Below are positions 1 through 6,974 of a stretch of 14,366 bases of DNA, piece by piece. A program made the position numbers and the translations under genes. Position 1 is the stretch's first letter; each line of letters opens with the position of its first letter. The notes beneath the pieces were generated by a model. That model was given only the letters and a program-made list of their open reading frames with translations, did no database searches and was not told where the DNA came from. Source of the stretch: an uncultured Muribaculaceae bacterium (lineage in GTDB: Bacteria > Bacteroidota > Bacteroidia > Bacteroidales > Muribaculaceae). The DNA lies in contig CAJTUG010000026.1 in NCBI GenBank assembly GCA_910579605.1, positions 18,770 to 33,135 of the forward strand, read 5' to 3'.

Positions 1-2
1 AA

Positions 3-221
3 TTATTAGCATGCGAAATTCCTGTTATGGCGTTTGTTGCTTTAGGCTATGAACATTGTGTAGCTAATATGTTTTTCTTGCCTTTAGCCACCATGCAAGG
101 TTATCCATTAGGTTTTGCCGATATGCTCACGTCTAATATATTACCAGCTACTTTAGGTAATATTGTCGGAGGGGCACTATTTGTCGGTGCAACACAATAC
201 TACATGTATCGTAAAGGTTGA
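3..221 (+). CDS. Formate/nitrite transporter family protein, C-terminal part
   Basis: This is the last 72 codons of a gene that begins before the window; the frame is open from base 3. The visible protein has the conserved FNT (FocA/NirC) segment GYEHCVANMFF, followed by a loop and a final hydrophobic helix with LPATLGNIVGGALFVG, which matches the last two membrane helices and the central Asn-Ile-Gly motif of this family. FNT proteins are pentameric inner-membrane channels for formate, nitrite or hydrosulfide. The substrate cannot be told from this fragment because the selectivity residues lie mostly upstream. It ends in MYRKG with no extra domain. The next gene starts about 100 bases later behind its own promoter-like element, so it is probably a separate transcript. 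Confidence 0.88.
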   Translation, partial: LLACEIPVMAFVALGYEHCVANMFFLPLATMQGYPLGFADMLTSNILPATLGNIVGGALFVGATQYYMYRKG

Positions 222-295
222 CACAGGCTTTGACTAAAAAATGTTAATCACTATATTGGATTCGCATTTTGCTTTTATTTTAGTAGCTTAAGTTG

Positions 296-303
296 TAACT
301 TTG
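296..303 (+). promoter_or_regulatory. Bacteroidota -7 promoter element (TAACTTTG)
   Basis: TAACTTTG fits the TAnnTTTG consensus of the main Bacteroidota sigma factor. It lies 22 bases before the start codon at 326, which would give a leader of roughly 15 bases. A TTTG that could act as the -33 box ends at 271, giving a spacer of 24 bases, longer than the usual 19-21, so the upstream box is weak or missing. This is the likely start of the dsbD-N / dsbD / mazG transcript. Confidence 0.55.
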
Positions 304-325
304 CAGAAAAAATGTAGGGTTTATT

Positions 326-796
326 ATGAGAACAAAAAGCCTATTGCTATTTTTGATAGCAAGTTTATTTCTTTCATTATCCGTTTTTGCAAGCGATGGC
401 ACAGCGCCAGTAAGATGGCGTACCTTTGTTAAATGCGACGGAGACAAGGGTATCGTAACATTCCGTGCATTGGTGTCTTCGGGATGGCATCTTTATGGTC
501 TTGAATTGCCTACCGGAGGTCCTAAGCCAACAGTATTTGATTTGTCGGGCAGTGTAGGAGTCAAATTTGAGGATTCGGTCAAACCACAACGAGAAGCTTC
601 AAAGGTCGAAGATCCACTTTTCGGCATGACATTAAATTGGTGGGATTCCAACGTGGAATTTACAGTTCCATTTAAAGTTACAGAACCAGGAAACGCGAGA
701 ATAGATTGCAAAATTACATACATGGCATGTAATGGAGAGACATGCATGCCTCCTAAAACAGAAAATATTTCGGCTGTAGTAAAACAGGCAAAATGA
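326..796 (+). CDS. Secreted stand-alone DsbD N-domain-like thiol-redox protein
   Basis: The protein has 156 residues with a clear Sec signal peptide: a basic MRTK start, a hydrophobic stretch to about residue 20, and a likely cleavage after VFA. The mature part is a single immunoglobulin-like domain of the DsbD alpha (N-terminal) type. It has GWHLYG near residue 55 and a redox cysteine pair in YMACNGETCMPP near the C-terminus, both shared with the N-terminal domain of the next gene (GWHMYG and MTCSDESCTPP). In this family the domain takes electrons from the membrane core of DsbD and passes them to periplasmic partners. The gene ends 10 bases before dsbD, so the two are almost certainly co-expressed. 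I infer a dedicated periplasmic redox partner or a duplicated N-domain of DsbD. Its final substrate cannot be read from the sequence. Confidence 0.85.
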   Translation: MRTKSLLLFLIASLFLSLSVFASDGTAPVRWRTFVKCDGDKGIVTFRALVSSGWHLYGLELPTGGPKPTVFDLSGSVGVKFEDSVKPQREASKVEDPLFGMTLNWWDSNVEFTVPFKVTEPGNARIDCKITYMACNGETCMPPKTENISAVVKQAK

Positions 797-806
797 CAAT
801 CAACTC

Positions 807-2768
807 ATGAAAAAACTAAAAACTATCCTTTTGGTACTACTTGCCACAATATCTATGGCAAGCCAAGCCCAAATAGCCCGACATGTAGAGTGGAGAGCTG
901 AAATTGAGCAAATATCTGCCACAGAAGGTGCGTTGCTATTGCATGCCACGGTAGAAGACGGTTGGCACATGTATGGGCTCACAATGCCCGACGTTGGCGA
1001 TGCAGCAGGTGTTCCAGACCCCACTACAATAGACATTGACAATGTACCCGGCCTTCTTGTAGACGGTAACACCACATGCTCTGTTGAACCGCAAATGCAC
1101 TTTGATTCTTTCATGGAGCTGAATTTGCCATGGCTTATGGGCAATTTCACGTTGAAAAAAACTTTTAAGCTTGATGGAATATCTGGAGCCCGTATTGCAG
1201 GTTCGGTTAGTTTTATGACCTGCTCTGATGAGTCTTGTACTCCTCCGGACAGATTTAATTTTGATTTAAATTTTGGTGATGTTTCCACAGCTCCCGCTAC
1301 AAACGAAGTATCACCAGAAATCTCAACGCCAACCGCTTCTATTTCTACATTAGGCAACAGCGATTGGTGGCAGCCAGTTGATGTTGAGACAGAAAGCCAA
1401 GAACAATCATACTGGACAATTCTACTCCTTGGTTTCCTTGGAGGACTTGTCGCTCTGATGACACCATGTGTTTGGCCAATGATTCCAATGACCGTAAGCT
1501 TTTTCCTCAAGAAAAATAAAGACAGACGCAAATCAATCGTAGATGCTGTAGTCTATAGTTTGAGTATTGTAGTAATATTTGTGGTTTTGGGTATACTACT
1601 CACCTTGCTCTTCGGTCCTGGCAAACTCAACGAAATTGCAACAAGTGCTGTTTTCAACTTGATATTCTTCGCATTATTGGTATTCTTCGCCATAAGCTTT
1701 TTCGGTGCGTTTGACATTACCTTGCCTTCAAGCTGGAGTAATGCTATTGATAACCGGGCAGGAAACACAACAGGATTCCTAAGTATTTTCTTCATGGCAT
1801 TCACCCTTGTTTTGGTATCATTCTCATGCACCGGTCCAATCATAGGGACTTTGCTTGTTGAAGCTTTCTCTCAAAGCAACCTTATGGGTCCGCTTTTAGG
1901 TATGGGTGGCTTTGCAATTGGGTTGGCTCTTCCTTTCGGTCTATTTGCCTTCTTCCCCTCTATGCTTAAAGAATTACCAAGCTCTGGCAGCTGGCTCAAT
2001 ACCGTTAAAGTAGTTTTAGGTTTTATTGAACTAATCTTATCTTTAAAATTCTTATCAGTTGCCGACCTTGCATACGGATGGCGCATATTGGATCGCGAGG
2101 TATTCATTGCTATTTGGATTGTATTGTTTGTCCTTCTCGGAGTCTATCTGCTCGGGAAATTGCGTTTCAGCCACGATGGAGAAAGCACACACACACCTGT
2201 TGGACGCTTTTTCTTAGCTGTTGCTTCATTCTCTTTTGCAGTTTATCTGCTGCCCGGAATGTGGGGCGCACCCCTTAAAGCCATCAGTGCTTTTGCGCCA
2301 CCGCTCTATACTCAGGATTTCAATCTTTATGGCGGCGAATTCCGTGAATATCATGACTACGACGAAGGAATGGCTGTTGCGGCAAGCGAAGGTAAGCCAG
2401 TTCTTCTGGATTTCTCCGGCTATGCATGTGTCAACTGCCGAAAGATGGAAGGAGCTGTTTTTGACACACCAGAAGTACGAGCTAATATAGAACAAAACTA
2501 TGTGATGATAGTACTCATGGTAGACGATAAAACACCCCTACCCCAACCCATTACAGTGGAAGAGGAAGGCCGACCTATAACGCTTCGCACTGTTGGCGAT
2601 AAATGGAGCTATCTGGAACGCTATAAATTCGGCACCAACCAACAGCCTTTCTATGTTTTGCTTGATAACGATGGCAAAGCTTTGAATGCCCCCAGAGCAT
2701 ACGACGAGAACGTAGGTGCTTTTGTGGGTTGGCTTGAAGACGGAACCGAACAATATAAAAACCGTTGA
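807..2768 (+). CDS. dsbD: Thiol:disulfide interchange protein DsbD (protein-disulfide reductase)
   Basis: This 653-residue three-part protein carries electrons from cytoplasmic thioredoxin across the inner membrane to periplasmic disulfide proteins. After a signal peptide (residues 1-22), an N-terminal Ig-like domain carries the C139/C144 pair in MTCSDESCTPP. The membrane core of about eight helices (about 203-495) has C221 in LMTPCVWPMIPMT and C341 in VSFSCTGPIIG, the two cysteines that cycle in the DsbD/CcdA family. A C-terminal thioredoxin-like domain has the CVNC site at 541-544 and a cis-proline region near P614 (NQQPFYVLLD). All six redox cysteines are therefore present. The length is somewhat above that of E. 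coli DsbD. The start ATG at 807 gives a good signal peptide and sits just after the related small gene; the mazG start follows four bases after the stop. Confidence is high from domain order and motifs. Confidence 0.97.
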   Translation: MKKLKTILLVLLATISMASQAQIARHVEWRAEIEQISATEGALLLHATVEDGWHMYGLTMPDVGDAAGVPDPTTIDIDNVPGLLVDGNTTCSVEPQMHFDSFMELNLPWLMGNFTLKKTFKLDGISGARIAGSVSFMTCSDESCTPPDRFNFDLNFGDVSTAPATNEVSPEISTPTASISTLGNSDWWQPVDVETESQEQSYWTILLLGFLGGLVALMTPCVWPMIPMTVSFFLKKNKDRRKSIVDAVVYSLSIVVIFVVLGILLTLLFGPGKLNEIATSAVFNLIFFALLVFFAISFFGAFDITLPSSWSNAIDNRAGNTTGFLSIFFMAFTLVLVSFSCTGPIIGTLLVEAFSQSNLMGPLLGMGGFAIGLALPFGLFAFFPSMLKELPSSGSWLNTVKVVLGFIELILSLKFLSVADLAYGWRILDREVFIAIWIVLFVLLGVYLLGKLRFSHDGESTHTPVGRFFLAVASFSFAVYLLPGMWGAPLKAISAFAPPLYTQDFNLYGGEFREYHDYDEGMAVAASEGKPVLLDFSGYACVNCRKMEGAVFDTPEVRANIEQNYVMIVLMVDDKTPLPQPITVEEEGRPITLRTVGDKWSYLERYKFGTNQQPFYVLLDNDGKALNAPRAYDENVGAFVGWLEDGTEQYKNR

Positions 2769-2772
2769 TACA

Positions 2773-3555
2773 ATGCATACACGCCAAGAACAGCTTGAGG
2801 CATTCAGCAGAATAATGGATACGCTCGACATCCTTAGGGTTAAATGCCCTTGGGATGCCAAGCAAACCAACGAAAGCCTGCGCCCAAACACCATAGAAGA
2901 AGTTTACGAACTTGCACAAGCTCTTTTAGACGATAAACCCGATGAAATACGCAAGGAATTAGGCGATGTTCTGCTTCATGTATTGTTTTATTCCAAAATA
3001 GGAAGCGAACAAAATAAATTTGATATAGCCGATGTTTGCGATGCGCTTAATAAAAAGCTTATATTCCGGCATCCTCATGTTTTCGGCGAGGTCAAAGCCG
3101 ACGACGCCCACCAGGTGGAAATGAATTGGGAACAGATAAAGCTCAAGGAGAAAGACGGCAATAAATCTGTACTTTCAGGTGTTCCTGCAGCTTTACCTGC
3201 ACTTGTTAAAGCATTCAGAGTCCAAGAAAAAGCTGCTAATGTAGGTTTTGATTGGGAAACGGCATCTCAAGTATGGGATAAGGTAAAAGAAGAATGCGCT
3301 GAGGTTGAAGAAGCAGTAAACAACAAACAATCCAGAGATATAGAATCAGAATTTGGAGATTTGCTTTTTGCAGTCATAAACGCGGCTCGTTTATATGGGA
3401 TTAATCCCGAAAACGCCCTTGAACGCACCAACCGTAAGTTTATAAGCAGATTCAACTACATTGAATCCAAAGCCAAACAACAAGGCCAAAACCTCCGCGA
3501 TATGCCGCTTGAGGAAATGGACAGATATTGGAATGAGGCAAAAACTCAAGAATAA
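2773..3555 (+). CDS. mazG: Nucleoside triphosphate pyrophosphohydrolase MazG
   Basis: The protein has 260 residues, close to the usual length of two-domain MazG (about 263 in E. coli). MazG hydrolyses NTPs and dNTPs to the monophosphate and pyrophosphate, cleaning abnormal nucleotides from the pool in the cytoplasm. The N-terminal repeat has CPWD at 25-28, the metal-binding EEVYE at 42-46 and ELGD at 62-65, then FRHPHVFGEV, a family hallmark. The second repeat, which is the catalytic one in E. coli MazG, has EECAE at 173-177 and EFGD at 193-196, followed by the conserved NRKFISRFNYIE segment. The frame is open upstream to a GTG at 2716, but that would overlap dsbD by 53 bases and add a non-conserved stretch, so the ATG at 2773, four bases after the dsbD stop, is chosen. 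It is very likely co-transcribed with dsbD. Confidence 0.96.
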   Translation: MHTRQEQLEAFSRIMDTLDILRVKCPWDAKQTNESLRPNTIEEVYELAQALLDDKPDEIRKELGDVLLHVLFYSKIGSEQNKFDIADVCDALNKKLIFRHPHVFGEVKADDAHQVEMNWEQIKLKEKDGNKSVLSGVPAALPALVKAFRVQEKAANVGFDWETASQVWDKVKEECAEVEEAVNNKQSRDIESEFGDLLFAVINAARLYGINPENALERTNRKFISRFNYIESKAKQQGQNLRDMPLEEMDRYWNEAKTQE

Positions 3556-3586
3556 AGTCTAAGTTCTATTATATTATCTAATTAAT

Positions 3587-3621
3587 ACCGGCGGAGATTC
3601 TCTTAAAGAAACTCCGCCGGT
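3587..3621 (+). terminator. Strong GC-rich hairpin between mazG and topB (possible terminator or attenuator)
   Basis: A perfect 10-bp stem pairs ACCGGCGGAG (3587-3596) with CTCCGCCGGT (3612-3621). Inside it, after one A-A mismatch, TTCT (3598-3601) pairs with AGAA (3607-3610), leaving the five-base loop CTTAA. It sits in the 87-base gap, 32 bases after the mazG stop and 21 bases before the topB start. No T run follows on either strand, so it is not a textbook intrinsic terminator. It could be a terminator of the less U-rich type, an mRNA 3' stabiliser, an attenuator or a protein-binding palindrome. No clear promoter element lies between it and topB. The structure is certain; the role is not. 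Confidence 0.55.
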
Positions 3622-3642
3622 CTAAACTTAAATAATACCCAC

Positions 3643-5682
3643 ATGATACTTTGCATAGCAGAAAAACCCAGCGTGGCAAAAGATATTGCTTCTATTTTAG
3701 GAACGCCAATCCGTCGTGACGGATTCTATGAATGTGGCAATTACTGCGTGACTTGGACCGTGGGACATTTATGTTCTCTTTTAGAACCTCAAGACTATAA
3801 ACCGCAATGGAAACATTGGGCTTTGAGTGTTTTGCCAATGCTTCCGGAAAAATTTGACATAAAACTCATTGACGATGCAGGTATACGCCATCAATTCGAG
3901 GTAATAAAAACACTTATAGCCCGTGCAGATGAAATCGTAAACTGCGGTGATGCCGGACAAGAAGGCGAATTAATCCAACGTTGGGTCATGAAGCTTGCCG
4001 GCACTACATGCCCTGTCAAAAGACTATGGATTTCGTCGCTCACAGACGAATCTATCAAAGAAGGATTCCAAAATCTCAAACCCCAATCAGACTACGACCG
4101 TCTATTCCAGGCAGGTCTTTCGCGAGCTTTAGGTGACTGGATTTTAGGTATGAATGCAACGAGACTCTATACTCTTAAATATTCCGGACATGGGAGTGTG
4201 TTGAGTATAGGACGAGTTCAGACTCCAACACTCGCCTTGGTTGTTAAACGGCATTTTGAAATCGCTAATTTTGTGCCTAAAGACTCGTTTGAGCTTCACA
4301 CTTCTTATCGACAAACCGATTTTACTTTTACGGGCGACAGGTTTGAGACAGAAAAAGAAGCGCTAAAAGTTGCAGAAGAAATACAGCCTTTGATTTTTAA
4401 GATAACATCTGTGTCTAAAAAGAAAGGCCGAGAAGCTCCTCCTCGCCTTTTTGACCTCACCTCATTACAGGTAGAAGCTAATAAGCGTTTTGGTTGGACC
4501 GCAGACCAAACTCTACGCAATATACAAAGCCTATATGAGAAGAAATTGACTACTTATCCCCGTGTTGACACTACTTATCTAACCGACGACATATATCCCA
4601 AAGTAGCACCTACATTGAGGAATATGACACCGTATAGCTCTTGGACTGCGCCAATTCTTGCAAAACCAATACCAAAAACAAAAAAAGTATTTGACAATAG
4701 CAAAGTAACCGACCACCATGCCATAATACCCACCGGTCAATCTCCAATAGGGATTGCAGGCGAAGAAAAATTGCTTTACCATCTTGTGGCAATGCGTTTC
4801 ATTTCGGCTTTTTACCCAGATTGTACATTTGAGAGCACTACTGTCTTGGGGAAAGCAGGTGAATATGAATTCAAAACAACAGGTAAAGTGATTGTTGAAT
4901 CCGGTTGGCGTGTTCTTTTGCCACAAAAGAGCGATAAAGGCGATAATTCGAAGCAAAATGATGATGAAGAAGCTGAACTACCAGTCTTCACTCAAGACGA
5001 AAACGGGCCTCACCAACCATCAGTAGCAAAAAAAACTACTCAACCGCCCAAATATTATACGGAAGGTTCGCTTTTGCGTGCTATGGAAACAGCAGGACGT
5101 GGCGTAGAAGACGAAGAACTACGAGAAGCCTTGAAAGACAACGGAATTGGCCGCCCATCAACACGTGCTGCCATAATTGAGACTTTGTTTAAACGAGGAT
5201 ATATTTACCGAGACAAGAAAAACTTGATGGCTTCTCAAGCCGGAATCGATCTTATTGCAACGATCAACGAAGAATTGCTCAAATCGGCAAAACTCACTGG
5301 TTTGTGGGAAAATAAATTACGACGTATAGAACGTGGGGAGTATTCTGCCGGCTTATTTGTGAGAGAAATATCACAATTGATACGACAAATTGTTTTTAAC
5401 GTTTTGTCGGACAACACTTCACGACGTATAATTTCGCAAAGCAACTTAGATAGTGTAAACGATAAAAAAAGTAAAGGAACAACAGAGAAGAAGCCGCAAA
5501 GTCCCAGAATAACCAAACTTGAACAAGTTAAATGCCCCATCTGCGAACGAGGGTATCTAATCAAAGGCCGTACGGCATTTGGATGTAGCCGTTATGCAGA
5601 AGGGTGCTCCTACAGACTAACTTTTGAGGAATGCCCACCAGACACCAAACCAGGAGTAATTAACCGTAAAATCCACAAATAA
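3643..5682 (+). CDS. topB: DNA topoisomerase III (type IA)
   Basis: This 679-residue type IA topoisomerase relaxes and decatenates DNA through a transient 5'-phosphotyrosine link. The N-terminal TOPRIM domain opens with MILCIAEKPSVAK (metal-binding E7) and has CGDAGQEGELIQRW at 101-114. D103 is kept, but the second acid of the usual DPDxEGE is a glycine here (G105). SIGRVQTPTLALV (188-200) is the conserved DNA-binding segment, and the catalytic tyrosine is Y305 in LTTYPRVDTTYL. Domain IV (GRGVEDEELREALKDNGIG, RPSTRAAIIETL) is well conserved. The C-terminus carries one four-cysteine zinc finger (C631, C634, C648, C655), giving a tail unlike that of the 653-residue E. coli enzyme. The start ATG gives the standard N-terminus. 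It lies in an apparent operon after mazG, and a small membrane-protein gene follows after nine bases. It resembles chromosomal Bacteroidota TopB; a conjugative-element origin is not suggested by the neighbours. Confidence 0.95.
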   Translation: MILCIAEKPSVAKDIASILGTPIRRDGFYECGNYCVTWTVGHLCSLLEPQDYKPQWKHWALSVLPMLPEKFDIKLIDDAGIRHQFEVIKTLIARADEIVNCGDAGQEGELIQRWVMKLAGTTCPVKRLWISSLTDESIKEGFQNLKPQSDYDRLFQAGLSRALGDWILGMNATRLYTLKYSGHGSVLSIGRVQTPTLALVVKRHFEIANFVPKDSFELHTSYRQTDFTFTGDRFETEKEALKVAEEIQPLIFKITSVSKKKGREAPPRLFDLTSLQVEANKRFGWTADQTLRNIQSLYEKKLTTYPRVDTTYLTDDIYPKVAPTLRNMTPYSSWTAPILAKPIPKTKKVFDNSKVTDHHAIIPTGQSPIGIAGEEKLLYHLVAMRFISAFYPDCTFESTTVLGKAGEYEFKTTGKVIVESGWRVLLPQKSDKGDNSKQNDDEEAELPVFTQDENGPHQPSVAKKTTQPPKYYTEGSLLRAMETAGRGVEDEELREALKDNGIGRPSTRAAIIETLFKRGYIYRDKKNLMASQAGIDLIATINEELLKSAKLTGLWENKLRRIERGEYSAGLFVREISQLIRQIVFNVLSDNTSRRIISQSNLDSVNDKKSKGTTEKKPQSPRITKLEQVKCPICERGYLIKGRTAFGCSRYAEGCSYRLTFEECPPDTKPGVINRKIHK

Positions 5683-5691
5683 CACAAATTA

Positions 5692-5853
5692 ATGGAAGCA
5701 AACGAGTTGGTCCAATGGGTCATAGTAGCAATAATTGTTATTATTGCTGCAATAGTTCTAATACATAAATTAAAAAAGAACGACAGCTGTTCTTGTTGTC
5801 CTCTTGCCGATGAGTGTAAGAAGAAAATCAAAAACGGGAAGGAATGCCCTTAG
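5692..5853 (+). CDS. Small Cys-rich single-pass membrane protein (FeoB-associated Cys-rich type)
   Basis: This 53-residue protein has a short polar start (MEANELVQW), one strongly hydrophobic helix at about 10-24, a basic stop-transfer stretch (HKLKK) and a Cys-rich tail with CSCCPLADEC at 33-42 and a final cysteine at 52. The layout, helix then basic patch then CxCCPLADxC, matches the small membrane proteins annotated as FeoB-associated Cys-rich proteins in Bacteroidales, whose function is unproven. By the positive-inside rule the Cys tail should be cytoplasmic, where it could bind a metal or Fe-S cluster. It starts nine bases after the topB stop, so it is probably co-transcribed. No feoB is visible in the window. 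Its last 26 bases overlap the 3' end of the minus-strand lysozyme gene. The ORF is short, but the coherent TM plus Cys layout makes it convincing. Confidence 0.8.
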   Translation: MEANELVQWVIVAIIVIIAAIVLIHKLKKNDSCSCCPLADECKKKIKNGKECP

Positions 5854-6835
5854 TTTTCACATATTTCCTCAGCTTGGCATAATCGCCCTTAAACAAATCT
5901 ATATCTACAGCATGGTTTATTCCTGACACCTTACCTTTGTCTGTAAACTGCCATATCTCCCATTGCCGTGAAGACGGTTCTGCCCCATATCGTGCTATCC
6001 AATAATCGTATTTATCAAGCCCATGCCCTTTGAGATATAATTTATAATAGTTGTCGTAGGTATAGATAATTGGTTTTACACCATAGTGCTTCTCTACCAA
6101 TTGCAACCATTTCTTAGCCATAGCAACAACCCGAGCGTGGTCTCGAGCCATGGTGTTTCGGTCAATTTCAAGATCAAGGACTGGAGGCAAATCACCGTGC
6201 ACAAGAGGAGTATTCTTTATGAAAAACTTAGCCTGGTCTTCTACAGGAGAGTTCACACTCAAAAAATGATACGCACCCCTAATGATTCCACATCTTTTTG
6301 CTTGTGCAAAATTTCTGCTGAATGTAGGATCTTTAATTGTTATACCTTCTGTTGATTTCACCAACGCAAATAATACAGGCTGAACAAATTTTGCGCCTGA
6401 TACATTTCCACCCTTTACTACCCCATTTTTATCTGCTCTAAGCGATAAAGCAGTCCAGTCTATCCGTTTCTGATATTTAGCCGCATCTATACCATATACT
6501 TTTTGGCCAACTTTAAATTGACGTCCCTTTGGTTTGATATAAACACCGTCCTTCCAAGTTCCAAATTCCATTGTTCCATCGGCATAAACCATTCTGCCAA
6601 GTCCGTGTTTATAACCCATTTTCCAATATCCATAGAATGTGTTACCATTATTATAGCGACATATACCATAGCCGTTTTGCTTACCTTTGGAGACACCACC
6701 CGTGTATATATAAGTTGACGTCTTAAGCTCACTATCACGGTAGTTGCGAGATGACCCGCCTGCGACAATGACTAAAAAAAGGCCAAAAAAAGCCAAACAA
6801 ACTCTTGATATATATGTTTTATGTAGTATTTTCAT
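5828..6835 (-). CDS. MORN-repeat GH25 lysozyme (N-acetylmuramidase)
   Basis: The protein has 335 residues. An N-terminal hydrophobic segment (about 12-26, after MKILHKTYISR) is a signal peptide or membrane anchor. Residues 42-100 hold about three MORN repeats (YTGGVSKGKQNGYGICRY, YGYWKMGYKHGLGRMVYADG, FGTWKDGVY). The rest is a glycoside hydrolase family 25 domain that cleaves the beta-1,4 bond between N-acetylmuramic acid and N-acetylglucosamine in peptidoglycan. Its key sites are YGIDAAKYQ with D117, PPVLDLEID with the D221/E223 catalytic pair, WIARYG at 279-284, and WQFTDKGKVSGI followed by VDIDLF with D311 and D313. It should act in the periplasm or outside the cell, for wall turnover or competition; no immunity gene is obvious nearby. 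It diverges from the exporter gene across 139 bases and converges with the small Cys-rich gene, with a 26-base overlap. The family call is firm; the biological role is inferred. Confidence 0.92.
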   Translation of the reverse strand: MKILHKTYISRVCLAFFGLFLVIVAGGSSRNYRDSELKTSTYIYTGGVSKGKQNGYGICRYNNGNTFYGYWKMGYKHGLGRMVYADGTMEFGTWKDGVYIKPKGRQFKVGQKVYGIDAAKYQKRIDWTALSLRADKNGVVKGGNVSGAKFVQPVLFALVKSTEGITIKDPTFSRNFAQAKRCGIIRGAYHFLSVNSPVEDQAKFFIKNTPLVHGDLPPVLDLEIDRNTMARDHARVVAMAKKWLQLVEKHYGVKPIIYTYDNYYKLYLKGHGLDKYDYWIARYGAEPSSRQWEIWQFTDKGKVSGINHAVDIDLFKGDYAKLRKYVKTKGIPSRF

Positions 6836-6885
6836 TATTAATAAATTAGTAAACAGAGCAACGACAAGCTCTTGTACAATGCTTA

Positions 6886-6893
6886 CAAAGTTA
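6886..6893 (-). promoter_or_regulatory. Bacteroidota -7 element for the GH25 gene
   Basis: On the minus strand the sequence reads TAACTTTG, a match to TAnnTTTG and identical to the element at 296-303. It lies 50 bases before the GH25 start codon, giving a leader of about 40 bases. I do not see a convincing TTTG at the proper distance upstream, so the -33 box is weak. Confidence 0.45.
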
Positions 6894-6925
6894 CTAAAAA
6901 AATTACGTTTTAATGCGCCTAAAGG

Positions 6926-6956
6926 TTTGCCATATTATCTATTTTCGCTATTTTTG
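6926..6956 (+). promoter_or_regulatory. Bacteroidota promoter (TTTG-N19-TATTTTTG) for the LysE-family gene
   Basis: TTTG at 6926-6929 and TATTTTTG at 6949-6956 are separated by exactly 19 bases, the classic Bacteroidota -33/-7 arrangement. The start codon at 6975 lies 18 bases after the -7 box, so transcription would begin inside the longer open frame that extends back to 6744. This supports the ATG at 6975 as the true start. Confidence 0.75.
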
Positions 6957-6974
6957 CTTTGTAAAACAGAAAAA

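Noticed and set aside
800..1531. A 243-codon open frame on the minus strand opposite the start of dsbD
   Set aside because: The plus strand here encodes DsbD with all expected motifs; the antisense translation shows no recognisable domain or signal and ends at the same place as the dsbD start. It is a shadow frame.
2186..2197. Short CA dinucleotide run in dsbD
   Set aside because: Only a few units long, inside the DsbD coding sequence; no sign of slippage or function.
2716..2772. GTG-started upstream extension of MazG
   Set aside because: It would overlap dsbD by 53 bases and add residues not seen in MazG; the ATG at 2773 gives the usual length.
2538..2919. Two overlapping minus-strand open frames across the dsbD-mazG junction
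   Set aside because: Both lie opposite well-conserved DsbD thioredoxin and MazG motifs and have no coherent domain content.
6744..6974. Long N-terminal extension of the LysE-family protein
   Set aside because: It reads through the divergent lysozyme gene and across a textbook promoter; the family N-terminus begins at the ATG at 6975.
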